Source: Acidobacteriota bacterium (GTDB lineage Bacteria; Acidobacteriota; Thermoanaerobaculia; Multivoradales; Multivoraceae). Taken from it: DNA of 64,000 nucleotides. The position numbers and the translations under genes were made by a program. Below the pieces are notes generated by a model. The model worked only from the letters and a program-made list of their open reading frames with translations, searched no databases and had not been told where the DNA came from. Positions 60,980 through 64,000 of the stretch are shown piece by piece; positions within the stretch are counted from its first letter, which is position 1, and each line of letters starts with the position of its first letter. The stretch lies in NCBI GenBank assembly GCA_028877275.1, contig JAPPFP010000020.1, positions 82,645-146,644 of the forward strand, given 5' to 3'.

Positions 60980-62659
60980 ATGACCTACCAGGCGCTGGCC
61001 CGCAAGTGGCGGCCTCAGACGTTCGCCGACCTGGTCGGTCAGGAGGCGATCGTTACCGCCCTGGGCAACGCACTGCGGGACGGCCGCATCGCGCAGGCCT
61101 ATCTCTTCTCCGGCATCCGCGGCGTCGGCAAGACGACGGCCGCGCGAGTCCTCGCCAAGGCCCTGAACTGCCTCGGCGCCGACGGCTCCGCCAGGGGGCC
61201 GGTGTCCGAACCGTGCGACACCTGCCTGGTCTGCACCGAGATCCGGGAAGCGGGCGATCTCGACGTGATCGAGATCGACGCCGCCACCTACTCAAAGGTG
61301 GAGCAGGTCCGCGACCTGACCGAGAGCCTGAGGTACGGGCCCGCGCGCGACCGCTACAAGGTCGTCGTTCTGGACGAGATCCACCGGCTCTCCGCCTCGG
61401 CCTTCGACGCGCTGCTCAAGATCGTCGAGGAGCCGCCGGCGCACCTGACCTTCATCTTTGCAACGACGGAGATCGAGAAGGTACCGGCGACCGTCCTCTC
61501 CCGCTGCCAGGAGTTCCACTTCCGGCGCGTGCCGCCCGAGCCGATGGTCGCCCACCTGCGACGCATCTGCGAGGCCGAGGACTTCGAAGCCAGCGCCCCC
61601 GCCCTGCGCCTGATCGCCCGCGCCTCCGAAGGCAGCGTCCGGGACGCCGTCGCCCTGCTCGATCAGCTCGCCACGTTCGGCAACGGCAGGCTGGTCGACG
61701 CGGACGTAGGACGTCTGCTCGGCGGCATCGACGCAGCGCTGCTCTCCGCCCTGCTCGAGGCGGTGCTCGCCGGCGACGGCGCTCGCGTGTCGACGACGAT
61801 CCGCGAGGTGGAGGACGGGGGCAGCGACCCAAGGCAGGTGTTCACCCACTTCCTCGGCTATCTGCGCAGCGCGCTCCATCTTGCTCAGGGTCTCGACCCG
61901 GAGCTGCTCGACCTTCCCGCCGAAGCGGCGGCCGAGGTCAAGGAAACCGCGGAAGCCGCGGGCTACGAGAACCTGCTCAGGCTCCTGCACCTCCTCCTCA
62001 GCAGCGAGACGGTCGTCCGGCGCGCGGACGCTCCCGGGCTCGCCCTGGAAGTGGCGCTCCTGCGGGCGGCCGAACTCCCGAGGCTCGTGAGGATCGAGCG
62101 GCTGGCGGCCGGTCTCCCCGCGGACGCGGAGCCCCGGGGCGCCCGAACCGAAGCCCCCGCACCGCCTGTTGGCGCGACAGAGCCTTCTGTCGCAACCTCT
62201 CCCCCCGGCGCCGCCGATTCGGTCGTCAAGCGGCTCGAGAGCGAGAGTCCCGCCCTGGCGGGCCTGCTCGAATTCCACCACGCGCGCCTGGAGGTGCGTG
62301 GCAACTCCCTCGTCATTGAAGCCGGTCCGGACCTCCAGCGGGAGCTTCGCGACGAGACCCGCACCGCCCAACTCGACGACGCCACGCGCTTCGCACTCGG
62401 ACCCGACGCCGCCTGGAAGGTGACGCCCGCGGCTCCGGCACCAACGGCTGCACCGTCGCCAGCTGCGCCGGCACCGCCTCCCCGAAGCGCGCCGCCGCGC
62501 CGCGAACCGAGCATGCCGGCCCCCGAGCGCAAGCCCGCGCGGCGCGCATCGGGTCCCGGCAACGAAGCGCGGAGGGCCGCCGAGGCCGACCCCGGCGTCC
62601 GCGCCGTGCTCGACGTCTTCGGCGGCCGCGTACTCGACGTCCGACCCAAGACCCCTTGA
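60980..62659 (+). CDS. dnaX: DNA polymerase III subunit gamma/tau
   Basis: This 559-residue AAA+ clamp-loader subunit has FSGIRGVGKTTAARVLAKALNC, the four-Cys zinc site (LNC...CDTCLVC), Walker B VVLDEIHRLSASAFDALLK (abridged), ATTEIEKVP and sensor region SRCQEFHF. Residues from about 480 are Ala/Pro-rich. The protein is shorter than E. coli tau. No frameshift slippery run (A-rich heptamer) is seen. Confidence 0.96.
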   Translation: MTYQALARKWRPQTFADLVGQEAIVTALGNALRDGRIAQAYLFSGIRGVGKTTAARVLAKALNCLGADGSARGPVSEPCDTCLVCTEIREAGDLDVIEIDAATYSKVEQVRDLTESLRYGPARDRYKVVVLDEIHRLSASAFDALLKIVEEPPAHLTFIFATTEIEKVPATVLSRCQEFHFRRVPPEPMVAHLRRICEAEDFEASAPALRLIARASEGSVRDAVALLDQLATFGNGRLVDADVGRLLGGIDAALLSALLEAVLAGDGARVSTTIREVEDGGSDPRQVFTHFLGYLRSALHLAQGLDPELLDLPAEAAAEVKETAEAAGYENLLRLLHLLLSSETVVRRADAPGLALEVALLRAAELPRLVRIERLAAGLPADAEPRGARTEAPAPPVGATEPSVATSPPGAADSVVKRLESESPALAGLLEFHHARLEVRGNSLVIEAGPDLQRELRDETRTAQLDDATRFALGPDAAWKVTPAAPAPTAAPSPAAPAPPPRSAPPRREPSMPAPERKPARRASGPGNEARRAAEADPGVRAVLDVFGGRVLDVRPKTP

Positions 62660-62692
62660 AAACCCACTCACGAAGCACAGGAACAGCGACGA

Positions 62693-62986
62693 ATGAACAT
62701 CCAGAAGCTGATGCGGCAAGCCCAGCAGATGCAGGAGCAGATGCGGCGTGACCTGGCCACCGCCGAGTTCACCGCCAGTGTCGGCGGCGGCATGGTCGAA
62801 GTGCGGATGAACGGCGAGAAGGAGGTCCTGGCGGTGCACATCGACGCCGAGGTCCTCGATCCGGAGGATCCGGCCATGGTCCAGGACCTCGTCCTGGCCG
62901 CGGTGAACGAGGCGGGGCGCAAGGTGAACGAGTACGTGGGGCAACGGATCGGCAACATGGCCGGCGGCATTCCCGGCCTCACCTGA
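62693..62986 (+). CDS. ybaB: nucleoid-associated protein YbaB/EbfC
   Basis: This 97-residue protein has MRQAQQMQEQMRRDLATAEF, the central GGGMVEVRMNGEKEVLAVHI (abridged) and LVLAAVNEAGRKV, typical of YbaB. It binds DNA as a dimer. Its TGA shares a base with the recR ATG, in the standard dnaX-ybaB-recR order. Confidence 0.95.
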   Translation: MNIQKLMRQAQQMQEQMRRDLATAEFTASVGGGMVEVRMNGEKEVLAVHIDAEVLDPEDPAMVQDLVLAAVNEAGRKVNEYVGQRIGNMAGGIPGLT

Positions 62987-63573
62987 TGCCGGCCGACCCG
63001 CTGTCGAACCTGGTCGAGGAGCTCTCGCGCCTCCCGGGAATCGGCCCGAAGACGGCCCGACGGCTCGCTCACCACCTCCTCCGCGCAGACCGGTCCCGCG
63101 CCGAAGCCCTCGCGCAGGCGGTCATCGACGTCAAGGACCGCATGATCCACTGCTCGACCTGTCACCAGATCACAGCCGTGGATCCATGCTCGATCTGCAG
63201 CGATCCGCAACGCGACAAGACCAAGCTCTGCGTCGTCGAGGAACCCTTCAACATCGAACCGATCGAACGCACCGGCGAGTTCCACGGCCTCTACCACGCC
63301 CTGCTGGGCTCCCTCTCCCCCCAACGCGGCGTCGGCCCGGACGAACTCACGGTCGCCTCCCTCCTCGACCGCCTCGAAGGAGTCGAAGAGGCCATCCTCG
63401 CCACGAACCCCAACGTCGAAGGCGAAGCCACCGCCCTCTACCTCGCCAACCTCCTCAACCGCCGAGGCGTCCGAGTCACCCGCCTCGCCTTCGGCCTCCC
63501 CGTCGGCGGCGACATCGACTACGCCGACCAGGTCACCCTCGCCCGCTCGCTCGCGGGCCGTCGTGACCTCTGA
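62986..63573 (+). CDS. recR: recombination mediator RecR
   Basis: This 195-residue protein has the HhH LSRLPGIGPKTARRLAHHLL, the zinc finger CSTCHQITAVDPCSIC, and a Toprim domain (LCVVEEPFNIEPIE, FHGLYHALLGSLSPQRGVGPD abridged). It loads RecA with RecF/RecO at gaps. Structured element C starts 9 nt after its stop. Confidence 0.96.
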   Translation: MPADPLSNLVEELSRLPGIGPKTARRLAHHLLRADRSRAEALAQAVIDVKDRMIHCSTCHQITAVDPCSICSDPQRDKTKLCVVEEPFNIEPIERTGEFHGLYHALLGSLSPQRGVGPDELTVASLLDRLEGVEEAILATNPNVEGEATALYLANLLNRRGVRVTRLAFGLPVGGDIDYADQVTLARSLAGRRDL

Positions 63574-63582
63574 GTGGCACCC

Positions 63583-63761
63583 GCCTGTCGCGGCTCCCGG
63601 GGGGAGGGTCCCAGACGGACGCTCACCCCCGCTTGGTGGATGGGAGGTTGGGGGTTCGCTGCGGCCGCCTGCGCTCCGCTATGCCCGTGGTTCATGGAAG
63701 GACATGGTCAGTCGCTTGGCTCTAGCCCGCTGGGACCCTCCCCCCGGGAGCCGCAACAGGC
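63583..63761 (-). repeat. structured inverted-repeat element C
   Basis: Arms of 32 bp (63583-63614 and 63730-63761, one mismatch) enclose 115 bp. Read on the minus strand it has CCAAGCGACT after the first arm, GGAGCGCAG in the middle, CCTCCCATCC and GAGCGTCC (63617-63624) before the second arm, matching elements A and B in order. Confidence 0.8.
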
Positions 63762-63854
63762 TGGACGATCTCGGTGGCTGGCTCCGCTGCGTTGGGCTTC
63801 GGGGACAGGCGGCGCAGACGCGCCTGGCCCGCGGTCAGAGCTCCCGACCGGGTA

Positions 63855-64000
63855 CTAATGGGATCCAGAGTCGCGACCTGCACTCAGCTCTGGGAAATCA
63901 GGACCGTAGGAAACCGTCCACTCGGAGGCTGGCTCGACTTCACCGGAATAGTCGATCGCGCCGCCGGGCAAGCACGCAGTCCTGGGGCGTCCAGTCCGGG
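63855..64000 (-). CDS. possible C-terminal end of a gene cut by the window
   Basis: A 48-codon open frame enters from the window edge and ends at TAG (63857-63855). The last residues (AIDYSGEVEPASEWTVSYG and following) look like ordinary protein composition, and no competing frame is better. The family is not recognised, and it may be chance. Confidence 0.3.
   Translation of the reverse strand, partial: RTGRPRTACLPGGAIDYSGEVEPASEWTVSYGPDFPELSAGRDSGSH

Noticed and set aside
60980..62659. Programmed frameshift in dnaX producing gamma
   Set aside because: No A-rich slippery heptamer with a downstream stem is seen; a single product is assumed.
63574..63858. A 94-codon plus-strand frame after recR
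   Set aside because: It runs through structured element C and has low-complexity composition, so it is very unlikely to be a gene.

Overview
The window is a GC-rich, densely coded bacterial chromosome segment with no plasmid or phage genes. The gene content suggests Acidobacteriota, perhaps near Thermoanaerobaculia. The evidence is a TonB receptor with an N-terminal carboxypeptidase-regulatory domain, many secreted esterases and PQQ-type propellers, two bacillithiol synthesis genes (bshA, bshC), an F420/FMN-type LLM oxidoreductase, and a bactofilin beside parAB. This placement is inference; no rRNA is present.

Layout. 1-16 kb holds catabolic and secreted functions: a tannase-like esterase (cut by the window edge), an HSL-type hydrolase, a VOC protein with a tiny coupled lipoprotein upstream, a secreted metallo-beta-lactamase-fold enzyme, an ABC-2 exporter, an M15 peptidase, MmsA, a type-B carboxylesterase, a PQQ-like propeller, an LLM oxidoreductase and an SDR. 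16-21 kb is an operon of two acyl-CoA dehydrogenases and a peptide-binding lipoprotein, divergent from a TetR regulator with a palindromic operator candidate. 21-35 kb is housekeeping: YghU-type GST, tRNA-Arg, a degenerate NYN protein, a deoxynucleoside kinase, thiG, tsaD, pgk-tpiA-secG, tRNA-Leu, a cyclophilin, mobA, DUF971, a second yidD, bshA-bshC and dusB. 35-39 kb has a Phd/PIN toxin-antitoxin pair, a frameshifted penicillin acylase and a TPR protein. 39-47 kb has tmRNA, the TonB receptor, DUF2332 and DUF885 proteins, mtnA, a pseudopilin and a ComEA-like protein. 47-53 kb has tandem signal peptidases, pyrK-pyrD-pyrF and a membrane phosphodiesterase-like protein. 53-64 kb is an origin-proximal type cluster: bactofilin, parB, parA, rsmG with two parS sites, jag, yidC, yidD, rnpA, rpmH, two tRNA-Ser, tadA, SRP RNA, dnaX, ybaB and recR. 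dnaA, dnaN, mnmE and mnmG are not in the window.

Two window-wide signals stand out. First, three non-coding elements (39.1, 56.5 and 63.6 kb) share a conserved interior of 107-115 bp closed by 31-37 bp inverted arms. The outer arm sequence differs between copies but stays complementary within each copy, which points to a structured RNA or DNA element rather than an ordinary transposon. Second, many genes lack a Shine-Dalgarno sequence and instead carry a TANNNT box 6-9 nt before the start codon, consistent with widespread leaderless transcription. A short hairpin repeat ending in GCACCCAG also recurs six times, always in the same orientation.
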